64,000 nucleotides of DNA from Zeugodacus cucurbitae (GCF_028554725.1 NC_071671.1:6056001-6120000); one strand, 5' to 3'; positions 11,340 to 23,844 are shown, counted from the stretch's first letter. A program made the numbers and translations. Notes: a model not told the origin generated them from the sequence alone.

Positions 11340-12651
11340 AAGTGGTGTGTTCATAAAATAACGGGAATTGCAAAATTTAAATTTTTATTTATTATGTTTT
11401 CTGGTAAGATTAGATTTTCGTTTGTGAAAAGATCACACTTCGTTGCTTATTCGTTTATTCTTGTCTAAAAACTATACTGTACTACTGTACTGTTCGTACA
11501 ACATGACCTAGACAGCGTAGCCGCTGTCTTTTTATTCGCTGAACTATGTCAATGTCGTCGTATAAATCGTACAGCTCATCGTTCCATCGTCTGCGGTATT
11601 CGCCGTTGCCAATGTTCAGAGGACCATAAATCTTACGCAAAACCTTTTTCTCGAAAACCCCAAGAGTGGTGTCATCGGATGTTGTCATCGTCCACGCTTC
11701 GGCGCCATACATTTTGATTTTTGTTCGTCGAGAGAGGACTTTACTTTGCAATTGCCTACTCAGTCCAAAGTAACACCTGTTGGCAAGAGTGATTCTGCGT
11801 TGGATTTCAAGGCTGACATTGTTGGTGTTGTTAACGCTGGTACTATCTACTACTTCAAAGGTATGACTGTCAGACGCGAGTGCGCTCACTATTTGTTTAA
11901 TGACAGGAGATATTTCGTCTTGTCCTCATTCACCACCAGACCCATACGCTTCGCTTCATTATCTAGTCTGAAAAAAGCAGAACAAACGGCTCGGTTGCTG
12001 TTTCCGATGATAGCCAGCAGCTGTACACTCTTGTAGAAGATTGTACCTTCTCTATTTAGCTCTGCAGCTCGTATTATTTTTTCCAGCAATAGATTGAAGA
12101 AGTCGCACGATAGTGAGTCACCCTGTCTGAAGCCTCGTTTGGTATCGAACGGCTCGGAGAGGTCCTTCCCGATCCTGACGGAGCTTTTTGTGTTGCTCAA
12201 CATCAGTTTACATAGCCGTATTAGTTTTGCAGGGATACCAAATTCAGACATCGCGGCATAAAGGCAGCTCCTTTTTGTGCTTTAAAATCGATAAAAAGAT
12301 GGTGAGTATCGATTCTTCTCTCTCGGGTCTTTTCCAAGATTTGGCGCATGGTGAATATCTGGTCCATTGTCGATTTTCCAGGTCTAAAGCCACACTGATA
12401 AGGTCCAATCAGTTCGTTGGCGGTGGGCTTTAGAATTTCACACAATACACTCCAAATATAAAGAGAACCTAATAAGGACCGTCGTTTTACAAGCATACGA
12501 GGAAGAAATCGCTGAAAGAGCCAAAGGCTATCCCAAAAATCGAGTATGAGAAGTGTTTCGACGATTGGAAGCTAAGCTGGCATACGCGTATATTATCGAA
12601 TGGGGACTATAATTATATTTTGAAAATTCCCATTATTTTTTGAACACATCG
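11340..12651 (+). mobile_element. Mariner family M copy split by a LINE
   Basis: The left end (gttcataaaataacgggaatt, 11349 onward) and right end (aattcccattattttttgaac, finishing before a TA at 12652) are family M inverted repeats. Mariner sequence runs to about 11479 ('cacttcgttgcttattcg', 'ttgtctaaaaactatactg', matching 20340-20390). It resumes at about 12449 ('tccaaatataaagagaacct', matching 14497 onward and 59930 onward). About 65 bases of mariner between these points are absent, and the gap is filled by an RTE-like LINE fragment. The element cannot be active. Confidence 0.7.
11480..12448 (-). mobile_element. RTE-like LINE reverse transcriptase fragment inside the mariner
   Basis: Three overlapping minus-strand open frames (12221-12496, 11889-12251, 11482-11889) together read as one non-LTR reverse transcriptase and downstream region. 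There is GFRPGKSTMDQIF, then LFIDFKA with the first catalytic Asp. A frameshift follows, then 'GIPAKLIRLCKLML' and FRQGDSLSC. The C-terminal 'LSRRTKIKMYGAEAWTM', 'RKIYGPLNIGNGEYRRRW' and 'RLRCLGHVVRT' follow. The catalytic YADD box is missing: 'SVQLLA' runs straight into 'IIGNSNRAV'. Both the 5' part (endonuclease) and the 3' tail are absent. I infer the RTE clade from these motifs; a related clade is possible. It is a dead fragment. Confidence 0.75.
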
Positions 12652-14142
12652 TATTGTGTCCCAAAACTTTAATAAATAATTATTTTATTCTGTTCTCACT
12701 GTTTTGACAATAGACGCAGCCTGCTCCAGATACTGTTTTACATTTCGTTTTTCGATTTTTTGATTGCAATGACTAGAAAATATCAAGAGTAAGCGGATTT
12801 CCGTTCCTAAAAAGATATTTTAATAAACAAATCTAATGTGACTTATATAAAAATATATGATGATCTAATGCTTCAACACAAAATTTCATCTCTGCTAATA
12901 ATATGAAAGGCCCCGTTTAGACCTGTTTAGATCAGCTAGAATTGAGCCCGCGTCGAGGTTATCTACTTGTATAATAAAGTTATCTTGAATAAATTTCTTT
13001 ATACATACATATGTACGTACTCGTATATTTCAATGGAAATTTTAAAATTATTAAATTCCACCTAAATGATATTATTATGAATACATCAAAGCAAAAAATA
13101 AATATTTATTATTAACTTTGTCTCGTGTATATATTTAAAAACAACGCAGTCTAGCAGCTGATAAGAGATTTACACACGCTTAAGTTTGCTTAAACTCAAA
13201 ATAGTGTAATACTTATCTAGAACTAGACTAGAACTTGAAAAAGGGCATACATTTCACTAGAAATTGCGCATTAACTTTAACGTCTATAAACAACTTAATG
13301 TAAAAAGAAAACAAAAAAAAGTCGAAAAGCCATTAAACGTGTTCTAATCATAACTTCAACGAAATTAGCGTAAACACCAAATTGATAAAAGCATTAACAA
13401 AAAAGAAATGCATAAGCATTTCACGGCTATTTAACATATTTGAGGCTGGTTTTTGCGCATTTGAGTTTTAGCTTATTACGAGCTGTATTTTTACCACCAA
13501 AATCAGCTGTTGCTCGTAATTACTAAGATTTAATTGGCGTCTAATGCACGCTTATCTTAGTAATTATGTTTATATTTAATAATAAACAAATCATAAATAT
13601 TGATAACAATTTTTGAAAAATAAAAAAAAAAGTTTTTAACACAAAAATATTTATTTTCTGCATATTTCTCTACATTTTTCAAAAATAAAAATAAATAAAA
13701 TCTTAGAAAGATTATGCTAATGTATAGTAAATACTATGTATATAAACATTAATTGTGTGTAGACATAATTAATTAGCGAACGGAAGTTAAGTAGTTAAGT
13801 TGAGTTGTGGGCGACAACCACACGCTTTGGATATTTCCAGATATTTCGCCAATATTATTTATGCTTCTTTCCGCAATTGGCAATTATGTATTTGCATTGC
13901 AAATATATTTCTAATTTATTTGTGTATTATGCTGTTGCATTTTCATGTTTCAAGATCAAAGTTTTGTATTATAAGCTATTAATCTACTTCTTTTAGACCT
14001 TGAGCTAATCACATACATATTTATGCTATATGCAATTTACTTGGAATGCAAGATATTGTTTTATATTTTTTATTAAAGAAAAATATTTTGTTCAAATGCA
14101 TATACAGGCTATAGACCTGAGAACTATAACAGACAGAGCATA
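12652..14142. other. Non-genic AT-rich stretch
   Basis: No supported gene. Poly-A and AT-rich simple sequence is common (13300-13420, 13600-13700). Open frames at 13800-13996 overlap in two frames and have no domain. Confidence 0.5.
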
Positions 14143-14690
14143 CGAGAACTGTGTGTTCAAAAAATAACAGGAATTTTAAAATTTTAAAATTTTCAAAAGT
14201 TCAATTGTCGATTATTTCTTCACTCTTCGTTATAGCCAAATTAATTGATCAATTAAAATTTTGTTTGAAAAACCAATTTTTGCCCTTCACACTGCCGGCT
14301 ACTTCATATCCGATCAGCTGTTATACATTTTTGTTTTGGTTGGTAAATTTCATCAGTAAATCGATCTTTAAGAGCATTTTAATCGAGCAGAGCCCGGTTA
14401 ATTGATCAATTAGCTCCTGTGTGAAAAGCCTATTACTTGTTCCTGAATTCTTGACTACATATTCGTTAGCCAGGACTCCGTGTGACTTTATCGTATTTCC
14501 AAAAATAAAGATAACCTGAAAGGACCGTAATTTTACAAGCATACAAGAAATCACTGAGAGCGCCAAACAAAGGCTATCCCAAAAATCAGTGTTTCGACGA
14601 TTGGAAGAAGTGCTGGCATAGGTGCGTAATAATGAACCACCATTTTTTTCCAAAAAACGAAGATTCCCGTTATTTTTTGAACACACCTCG
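14143..14690 (+). mobile_element. Mariner family M copy with TA target site
   Basis: This is the best-bounded copy of the family. It is flanked on both sides by TA (14141-14142 and 14691-14692). The outer ends are cgag...gtgtgttcaaaaaataac on the left and gaacacacctcg on the right. The transposase C-terminal region is present at about 14450-14640 in plus orientation but broken. The left half (about 14215-14420) does not match the other copies and carries the palindrome taattgatcaatta twice, at about 14240 and 14400. This suggests a secondary insertion. At 548 bp it is too short for a working mariner. Confidence 0.75.
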
Positions 14691-15184
14691 TATGTTTTCT
14701 GTACAAAGTTCTTCCAATTACTTCCTTATTTGTTCCTACTTTAGGAAAAACAGTTGGCTTTGAGCATTTACTAGATATTAGTCAAAAATATTTCTAGTTT
14801 TATAATATGTTCTTTTTTTCAAAGCCTTGGAAGATAAGCTATCTTAAATCCATGGTATATTTGTATATATTTTTCATAAAATAAACACTTGTACGACTTG
14901 AGTGGATTTTCTATTGAAAAGCGATAAGTTCCGAGTGCTAGTCTGAGTTGTTTTTAATCTTCTATCCAAAGTACTTAAAACTTTTATGTTATAGAGGTTC
15001 TCTAGTATGGATGACTTTAGACCAATAATCATTAAAAAAAACTTCAGATATAATGCTTAAAGCAAACATATTTTCTTTGAGAAAGGAATTAATACAAATC
15101 TCTCTCTCGCAATTTATTCTATCCAAATATGCCCCTTCGAAGTGCGATCCTTTATTCCAAATTTTACTGTTATAACTTTATTTA
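14691..15184. other. Non-genic stretch
   Basis: Nothing is supported here; plain AT-rich sequence. Confidence 0.5.
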
Positions 15185-15507
15185 TGGCTTAATTATGACA
15201 CTTTATGTGTTTTTGGTTTTCGCCATTTTGTGGGCGTGGCAGTGGACCAATTTTGCCCACTTTCGAAAGCAACGCTCTCACGGTCCCAAGGAACATGTGT
15301 TCCAAGTATCATCAAGATATCTCAATTTTTACTCAACTTATCGCTTGCACGGACGGACAGACATCCGGATTTCAAATTCACTTGTCATCCTGATCATTTA
15401 TATATATAAAACCCCATATCTAACTCTTTTATTTCTTGGTGACACAAACAACCGTTATGTGAACAAAACTATAATACTCTCCTTAGCAACTTTTATTGCG
15501 AGAGTAT
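15185..15507 (-). repeat. Partial copy of repeat UR1, inverted relative to 16.9 kb
   Basis: Read on the minus strand this matches the left third of the repeat at 16892-17949. Shared phrases are 'ttgctaaggagagtattat', 'gttttgttcacataacgg', 'tgtctgtccg' and 'ccacgccca'. It ends at the repeat terminus 'gcgagagtata' (15499 onward). The two overlapping plus open frames here are incidental. Confidence 0.65.
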
Positions 15508-16326
15508 AAAAATACAGTAACACTAAACCCAATAAGAGTTGCCAGATGTCATTTTAGAACCATAAATGTTCAAATTCCATATCAAGAGTATTAAACTCTA
15601 CGAAACAATGAATATCAAAATTCGGCACCCCTTGGCAGTGCTTTGAGGTCAAATATCGCATGCACAGTCGTGTAATAAACACATGCACATACTTGAGCAA
15701 ACCAATTGTGTTGGTGTTGCTCGTTAAGGCACTCAAAATTGGCGCTAACTGTGCCACTGACGTCCTTGCGGTATAAATAGAAGTGGGTGGATGGGAGCTC
15801 AACGACATATGTACATATGTATGTATGTACACACACGCGCATGGGTAGATCTTGAGTAGGTGTTAGCACATGCGGGAAAACGTGCCACAAATGAAATGCT
15901 CAGTTACTTCGAATTTGTTGTTGCCTTTTATTCATGTTGAAATTTAACGATTTTGGCTATAAATAACATGAATGAGATTGAATGACAATACTCCCACCGC
16001 CATCCATGTTTACATTTGCGTTTAATATAAGTTGCGTAGGCAGTTAGACAAAAGGAATGTTTGGATTTGGAAAAACATACGTCAATGACAAAATGTTTGA
16101 GACAATAGCTTGAAGTGAAAGGGCAAAAGTGCAGGATAAATATAATTGAACTTGGTATATGGAATGCGTTAACAATATTAGAAAAATTATTTCTGATTAT
16201 TATATCCCGATGTTTTTGAAATTCGTATGGGGTTCGAATAAGATATGACAGCTTTTTTAAATGAATGTATTGGAAACGTTCAAAGAGTCTAATTGCATTG
16301 TGAACTCAAGTATTTGACGTATTATG
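15508..16326. other. Non-genic stretch
   Basis: No gene is supported. Two overlapping minus open frames at 15554-15890 (91-92 codons) read through microsatellite DNA (atgtatgtatgtacacacac near 15815) and have no domain. Confidence 0.45.
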
Positions 16327-16795
16327 TTAGGTTAGGTCAAGGGGTAGATCTCTGTAAATTCTCTCTCTCTGCAACTGCAGAAAGTCTCACTTAGGCAGCT
16401 TCGACTGTCCTTTGTGAGACCCAAATACTCCGCCATGACCCTCATGAATAGACATAGCGCTTGGATTCTATTATAAAGTTCTTAAGTCGGCTAATGTCGA
16501 TTCGAGTCACGTCGCTGGTTTTATCCTTAATCTGCTGAATGCGTTACATTGAAGGAGGAAGTGCTTGGGTCGTTTTCCTCCAAGCAGCTTAAGTAACTCT
16601 GACTTGAGCCCTAATCTCACATTACCAAGCATACCAATGATTGCGGCGAGATGAGCCTTCCTAAGCGATAGCAATTGGACAGAAAGACCTCGCAACTGCA
16701 CAGGCGCTGGTTGTTGTTCAGCGTTTGGCGGGCTCCCTCGAAGTCAGTGGGTCCAGCGCTGTAGCGCAAGTAGACCACCCGCTCCGATTAGACAT
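16327..16795 (-). mobile_element. LINE 3' end (Jockey-like), minus strand
   Basis: The plus strand starts ttaggttagg, which is the LINE 3' terminus on the minus strand. The minus open frame 16507-16701 contains HFLLQCNAFSRLRIK, the sequence found near the C-terminus of Jockey/R1-type ORF2 proteins after the RNase H region. The segment is closely related to 23263-23844 and 47252-47490. The 5' end is truncated and the copy is dead. The exact clade is uncertain. Confidence 0.65.
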
Positions 16796-16891
16796 ATTGG
16801 TTAGATAAAATATTGAGAAAGATCTTGGAATTCCTAGCAGAACATTTCAGCATCCCTTATAGAGCGATTTAACAAATTTTCAATTATACTT

Positions 16892-17949
16892 TTATACTCT
16901 ACAAATGTTGCTAAAGAGAGTATTATAGTTTTGTTCACATAACGGTTGTTTGTAACACCCAAAACTAAATGAGTTAGTAGATATAGGGTTATATATACCA
17001 AAGTGATCAGGGTGAAGAGTGGAGTTCAAATCCGAATGTCTGTCTTTCCTTCCGTCCATCTGTGCAAGCTGTCACTTGAGTAAAAATTAAGATATCTTGA
17101 TGAAACTTGACACACTTATTTCTTGGCACCATAGGAAGGCACCATATTTGGACGTAATTTTTTTTTAGAAGTGGACGTGGCCCCGCCCCCTACTAAGTTT
17201 TTTGTACATATCTCGCAAACCAATAGAGCTATATAAACCAAACTTTCTGCAGTCGTTTTTTTTAGCCACTTCCTAATACAGTCCAAAAATTAAAGAAATT
17301 GGATCATAGCCACGCCCACCTCCCATACAAAGGTTAGGTTGAAAATTACTAAAAGTGGGTTAACTCTCTAAGGAAAAACGTCAGAAACACTAAATTTCAC
17401 ATAAGAAATGGCAGATGAAAGCTGCACTCAGATTTTTTTATAAAACGGAAAATGTTCGTGGGGTCGCCCACTTATGGGTCAAAAACCATATCTCAGGAAC
17501 TACTCGACCGATTTCAATGACACTTGGTTTGTAATAGTTTCCTTACATCCCAATGATATGTTGTGAAAATGGGCCAAATCGCTTCACAACCACGCCTACT
17601 TCCTATATACCAGAACTTTGAAGACGATCTGAATCGTTTACATTACAATGTATAAAATAAGCACTAGCGAAGATATCTTTGAGAACTTTGCACAAATACT
17701 ATGTTTATAGTGTGGCAGCCCCATTCTAAAAATCGCCGAAATCGGACCATAGGTTTTTAAGGCCCCATATATCGAACACGAGGACCTCGGCGCTTCTATC
17801 CTAATATTAGGGTTTCCAACTTTCAATGGACTTTATACAATATATGTGGGTCAAATTGTGTATTATATAATATTAATTATGTTAAATAAATAAATTGCGA
17901 GGGTATAAAATGTTCGGTTACACCCGAACTTAGCCCTTCCTTACTTGTT
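16892..17949 (+). repeat. Repeat UR1, near-complete non-coding interspersed element
   Basis: It begins 'tatactctacaaatgttgct' and ends with 'gcgagggtataaaatgttcg' followed by 'cccttccttacttgtta'. The two ends share a roughly complementary tatactct/agagtata box. The interior is non-coding and has characteristic phrases such as 'ccgtccatctgtgcaagct', 'atagccacgcccacctccca' and 'actactcgaccgatttcaat'. Parts recur at 15185-15507 (inverted) and 6625-6790. Repeats with these phrases are abundant in fly genomes, but I cannot assign a class from the sequence alone. Confidence 0.65.
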
Positions 17950-20329
17950 AATTATATTTTTTTGTTAAAAAACACCTTCCAGGCTTCGTCCCTACAGGAG
18001 TCGGGTCTACGTAACTAGAATTGAGCTGAATTTTCATCCGCGCAAAGAATATCAACTCGGCAGCATTCCTCAAATTTTTTTGTGAAATGTGTTTTGCTAC
18101 AAAAACAACAACAACAACGTTCTAAATACAATACCGAGTGAATTTTTTTTTCCACGAAATGTAACAGATCATCGCGGTTCAACTAGATTTTGTGTCTAAT
18201 GACTCTTGTAATTTCATCAAACTTCTCAGTACCGAATTGAAATCTCAGTGCCTAATTCTTTCCTTGGTAGCTGCTTTCTCAATTTGATCCTATATCCAAA
18301 GTTCACTAAGTTGTCACGTTACGCTGTTTTCACCGAGTCTGCGTTTCTGTCGGATTCACGGTCCGAATTATGTAGAATCATGTAACTGCATGCTCACAAC
18401 TAATAAAACACACATAATCAAGTAGTGAATGAATGCAATACCACTATAAAAATACAACAAAAATTCACATTTCCTTTTTGGCAACGAACAAACGACCTGT
18501 TATAGTGGAATTGAACTGAAGCCACACTATTTGAAAATCCTTGATGTCACAGCAGAGTGCAACCATAACGCAAGAAATAAAAGTGGATCATTGCCAAACA
18601 ATAACTCGCATACAAAATACAACTACAACAACGGGTACAGGCAAGCCAAATAAAGGATATAATTTCATAAGTTCCCATACAAACGGACATACAGACATAC
18701 ATATAAAAGTAGTGCCGCGTGCAAGCAATTGACGTCAGCAACACAAATTAAAGCTTAACGCTTAGCTATGGAAAATTCCCAACATTGTCATTGGCTCAAC
18801 TAGAGGCGAATTCCTTGTAAAGGATAATTGTAGCATATTTGAACGAAAGCAGGTGCTTTTGATACTAATATAAGGAGAATAAAAACACTACGAGTTGAAG
18901 AGATTGGGATTGGTGAGTGACTTCAGCCAGAAATGTTAAATATTTGCATTAATAAAATGTGCATTTTTATATAAATATGTATACATTACATACGTGAGAT
19001 TATATTATTTTGACTTCCGTTGAATTGATGAACAAAATAATTTATTTTTTATTTCTACAAATTGTTGTACCAACAATAATTTATGCGATTTTAGTCATTT
19101 ACAACAAACATGCAAAAAATAATCGCAAAAACCACAAACGAAATCAATGAACCTGAAATGAGTATAACGACTGCGACGCCAGGTGCCAGAGCAATAGCCA
19201 ATGGCAATATTATAATATAATAGAAATTTATTGCTTACATAAATGTCAAATGTATAAATAAGAGGGCACTTGAAGTGCTCAATAACAGCCAAACCAACTA
19301 CGATACACTTAAAAGGCACCCACAACAAACGCACACACACACACAAACAATTATATTACACCCCACACACACACACTAGTAAAATCGTTATAAATTCTCT
19401 TCTTCTTCTTCTTCTTCCTCTACAATTTCATTTTGGCCATCACGTGCCACTAATCGTAAATATTTTTGTAAACAAATAATACGCCAGCTGTTGTTGTTAT
19501 TGTTGTAGCTATTGTTGCTGGCTTGTATGTGGCATTTTCTTTCTTTCAACGAAATTTACTACAAAATCCCTCTCTCGCTGGAAAGTATGCGTAATATGCA
19601 TTTGTTTTGTTGCTTTATTGCAAGAGCAAGCGCATGCGCCTAATGGTAGGCTAGCATTTGGAATTGGAGCTCTCTCTAAATAGTATGATGAGCGCATGTA
19701 ACAGCCGAATTCTTTGTAAATTAATAAATCTTCGTGGAAAATGTGTTATTATTGTTCTTGAATTAATTAAAATTAATTATTTTTTATACTTAAGTATTTA
19801 TATTAGTTGCTTAATTACAAGTAATTGCATTGCATTATATGCCACCCACTCGCATTTTACTACAGTTGCCTTGGTAACCAGCTTAAAATTTTATATAAAC
19901 AAAGTTTAGCAGAGAGTATTTGCGAGTATTTACTTCACACAGTGGAGGCTAACTATATTGGGATGCGTAGGAAATTATGAGGATTTATACTATGCGTCAG
20001 AACGCAAATATATAGATTGGAACGGTTTCAAAACAAAATTTTACACTGCAAAAATAAATAGAATTATTTAGTATAAAATTAAAAACGAATTCTTGGGTCC
20101 TTACAAAACTATTTTTTTCTTTCGTTATATCATTTTATTGTTGAAATTGTACATAGAAAAAACTTAAATTTTCGGATGTTATGTTTATTCTCGCAAAATG
20201 TGCGAGATGTATTCAAAATATTTAAAAACTTCCAATTGTAATTTTTGCCAAATTGTTGACATAACTGTATTCATGGCTTACTTTCTCTGCAGCAACTGCT
20301 AATGTTAGACATGTTTTTATGAGCTTGAC
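17950..20329. other. Non-genic stretch with microsatellites
   Basis: No gene is supported. Simple repeats include (CA)n at about 19331-19377, (CTT)n at about 19398-19420 and TTG runs near 19490-19520. Several 60-80 codon open frames on both strands are products of this simple sequence. Confidence 0.45.
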
Positions 20330-20660
20330 GATTTAAAAGCTCACACTTCGTCGTTTGTTCGTGAATTCTTGGCCAAAACCAATACTGAGATTATGTCCCA
20401 GCCTCCATATTCCACAGACATGACTTCATGTGACTTTTTCCTATTTCCTTAAAGGGTCGTTGTTTTACAAGCATATTTAAAATCGCAATAACTAAAAGAC
20501 TATCCCACAAAAACGAGTTTGAGAAGTGTTTCGACAATTAGAAGAATCGCAGACCTAAGTGTATAATATCGAACGGGGACTATGTAGAAAGCGACAACAT
20601 TAATGTAGACGAATGAATAAATATTTAAAATGTTGTAAAAAAAAAAACAGAAATTGGCGG
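20330..20660 (+). mobile_element. Mariner family M copy, 3' part only
   Basis: The DNA matches the coding C-terminal part of the other M copies in plus orientation. It contains 'cacttcgtcgtttgttcgtg', then 'cagacatgacttcatgtgac' (the third-Asp region), then 'gagaagtgtttcgacaatta' and 'gacgaatgaataaatattt'. The terminal inverted repeat at the right is decayed (20645-20665) and no left end is visible. This copy preserves the mariner segment missing from the LINE-split copy at 11.3-12.6 kb. Confidence 0.65.
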
Positions 20661-21034
20661 TAATTCAAACTCAGTTGTGTCTATGATTCCATCTAATAAG
20701 GCTTAATTCGACGGGTAACTGGGATGTTTCGGAAACTAATAGGGAATATGTTTGTTTTTTTGGGTTAACCAGAGTGGTTTTCTCTTTTTTGGTACATTTA
20801 GGGAGATGTTAATTAAAAATCTGAATAATTTTCATATTTCACAAGTAATTTTTGAACATATTAACACTATTAGATTATGTATATTAAATAGTTAGACTAA
20901 ACTTGAATTTATTATATTTAAGGTGTTAGGTGAGTTTCAGAGGTTCAACAAAATGGTGTTTTTACTCTTTTTCTTTTTAAATATATACAAGTAATATTTC
21001 AATTAAATAATTCAGAAAATTAAAAAAACTATAT
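20661..21034. other. Non-genic AT-rich stretch
   Basis: Nothing supported. Confidence 0.5.
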
Positions 21035-21275
21035 TTTAACATAAGCTGCCATCGATTGGTCACTTCTCTGCTCGCTATATTTGAGCGCTGCTCGCCTATC
21101 AAAAAGTTTACATGTGAAAGTAACAACAAAGATATCTAGTTGAATTCGTGTTGGAGAGTATATGAATACCTCATTAAAATCTCAATCGTCGCTTCCTGAG
21201 TGCTACCAAGTTTTGTTTTACACATTTTAGAACCATTTTACTATTGTGAACGGCTCAAAGGACAAATTACTGTAA
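21035..21275 (+). repeat. Interspersed repeat R3, copy without the LINE insertion
   Basis: This is similar to 23030-23262. Both run from a 'tctgctc...ctata/aaatttgagcg' start to 'gctcaaaggacaaattactgt' here and 'cctcaaaagacaaattact' there. It is intact across the site (21263-21273, caaattactgt) where the second copy is interrupted by a LINE. The class is unknown and no coding capacity is visible. Confidence 0.5.
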
Positions 21276-23029
21276 AATAATAAAAAATTTATACACAAAT
21301 TTGAAATTGAAAATGGCAGGCGAAGATAAATCGTAAATATTTTTGTATTGAATAAAAAACTTTAATAAAAATTAAATTTGTTACAGAAAACGTAAGACAT
21401 GGTCGGTGGCGATCAAGTATAGACAATTCGATTAAAGTGCTGCCAGTTCGTATGAAAATTTGGAAAGTTTGTTCGATTGGCTTGTCTATAGGAGTTAGCC
21501 AATCGATGACAGCTAATATTTTGCGAAATTTTTATTTTAAATTCCGAAAATTCAAAAAAAATCCTTTTGCCATGACCTGGCCTGTAGGTCGGCACTTCCA
21601 AAGTATATATGTATGTATCTCTTAGAATTTATTCGGATGGATTTGACATTTTAACAGAAATTTTAATAAGACAAAAAAACTTTTTTTTTGGTATTTTTCA
21701 AATTAGTATAACTTTAACTGCTTGTTAATAAATTACAATAAATAAATCCACTTTATTTCACTTTTTTCTCAAGTGCAATATTTTTTCGCAGCCCACCAGT
21801 GTTGCGCGTGTACCATAACCCCATAATACACAATAAGTGGCTGCTTTGTTCTATTGATATGCCAGTGTGGGTTTGTTGTAATGGTTGTCTGACAAAACAA
21901 AATATGTCTGCATAAAAATCGATAAATCGCAAACAAAGAAACAAAGGGTCACACGCACACATAAGTAAATATATATTTTAATGCGAATAAAATGGCACAA
22001 CCCCTACATATACATAAAATACTGTTATGACTAATAACTTATAATTTCGAAAATTAATTTTAATATAATTTTCATTATTCTTATTTAAAAATTTTAAAAT
22101 TTTTACAAACCTGCTACACTTGTGTCCTTCCTCTGCGGCTGTTCACGCGTTCTCTGCCTCAAATGCTTTACGTTTTTGAATTGTTTAAACCTTTTTACTC
22201 CAATTATATGAACCGTTATAATAAAATAAAATCAGTATAAACATTTTATCGCACATATTTGGTATGAGGTTCATGGCAAGAGTCGTCACTTTACACTTTT
22301 TAGATTTTTAATATTTTTTCCTTTTCAATTTTGCTGCGCAAATTGCGTTTTACGTTTGCACGTTTAGTGGTTGTGTTGCTTTTTATAACGTTTGCGTTTC
22401 AACATTTAAAAAAAAATTATGATTTTCTAATACAGTTAGTTTAGTTGTTACGAAAGAATTCAGAAAATACAAATAAGTATTTAAAAGCAAAATTCACACT
22501 TCAAGAGTTTAGCCTTGTTTTACAATAACAACCAACAATCGACAACCGAAATGCAAGTTGAAACAAAACTTTCGTCAGAAAACTTAAAAACACCAAAAAG
22601 TCCACAAATATTCACTGTCCTTCGCAGTCTGCATGCAATTGGCTTTCTTTTGCTGTGTTTTCAATATTATTTTTTCACTGTGACATCGACTTTTCAAACG
22701 GTAAATTTGTAATGACACCACCAAGTCAGTGTCCCACTTGGTTTTACTATATGTATATATATTTCTATTATATTTGTGAATATGTCTGTAACACGTCCGC
22801 CAGTGAGTGGCGTCCGGTGGTTGTAGGGAACTGCTGTTCGGTGTTGTACTCCTATGCTTGCTGCTTTTTCCAGGTCGACCGTTCAGTTCGGCGCTTGAAA
22901 TGAAATTGTGAAATTATTTCTCGTTGCAGTGGCCAAGTTGTGAAATTTTTCTCTGACAGGATAATGCAATAGAGGATTTCCAGTGTCGGTGCTGCCATAT
23001 GGTTGCAATGGAATGTGAAAAACTAACTA
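21276..23029. other. Non-genic stretch
   Basis: No gene is supported. Overlapping open frames at 21413-21625 lie on opposite strands of the same DNA. The region 22100-22900 is somewhat less AT-rich, and the open frames at 22515-22903 have no domain. Confidence 0.4.
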
Positions 23030-23262
23030 ATTAGCTATCTTCGAAGCGACATTTATCTGCTCTCTAAATTTGAGCGATACTATTTTGTAAAAAAATTACA
23101 TGAAAAAGTTAGTTGAACAAAGTTCTCAAGTTGAATTCAATACAACTTGAGCATGTAAAAGAGATTAATGAGGATCCATGGATATAACCACTAGCTGCAA
23201 TGCTATCCAGTTCTGCTTTACCCATTTCTGTATTGAGAATGCCTCAAAAGACAAATTACTGT
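23030..23262 (+). repeat. Interspersed repeat R3, copy split by a LINE
   Basis: Homologous to 21035-21275. It is interrupted after caaattactgt (23252-23262). The same 11 bases recur at 23845-23855 on the far side of the LINE, so they are the target site duplication. Confidence 0.55.
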
Positions 23263-23844
23263 TAGGTTAGGTCCAGTGGTAGATCACCCAAACTACAGAG
23301 AGTCTCACTTAGACAGTTTCGACTGTCCTTTGTGACACACAAATACTTCTAACGGATCGCCAAGACTCTCATGATCCGACAAAGCGCTTGGACTCTGTTA
23401 GAAAGTTCTTAAGTCGGCTAATGTTGAGTTCACCGAAGATGTGTCTACCGAGATTTTTTATCCTTAGTCTAGCGAATGCTGGACATTGAAGGGGGATGTA
23501 CTTGGATGATTATTCTTCGCTTTCTTCCAAGTAGCTTTGGCAACTACCGTCTGGCTACTAGTGACCAGCAAGCACACCATTGCTTGCGGCGAGATGAGCC
23601 TTCCGAAGCAACCGCAGCTGGGAGGACCGTTTTCGATCTAGCGCGAGCCAGAAGTACCTCCTTATTGCACAGGTGTTGATTGTTGTCTAGCGTTTAGTGA
23701 GCTCACTCGTAGATAGTGTATCCAGCGCTCTAGCGCAAGTGGACCACGAACTACCCACATCTCTTCCACTCCGACGTCAATGTTGCTGGGAAACCTCTGT
23801 TGCAAACTGGCCCGCTTTGCAGTTTTCAGCGATTTCGCGGTGAC
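23263..23844 (-). mobile_element. 5'-truncated LINE with 11-bp target site duplication
   Basis: The insertion is bounded by direct repeats caaattactgt at 23252-23262 and 23845-23855. Its plus-strand left end is ttaggttaggtcc, the LINE 3' end on the minus strand. The sequence parallels 16327-16795 ('gagtctcacttagacagttt', 'cgactgtcctttgtgacac', 'cttaagtcggctaatgt'). Remnants of ORF2 C-terminal coding are present but broken in both frames. The element is 5'-truncated, as LINE insertions usually are, and dead. Confidence 0.8.

Noticed and set aside
16327..23270. TTAGGTTAGG as telomere-like repeat
   Set aside because: Only one or two units, always at the 3' end of LINE fragments; flies do not use such telomere repeats.
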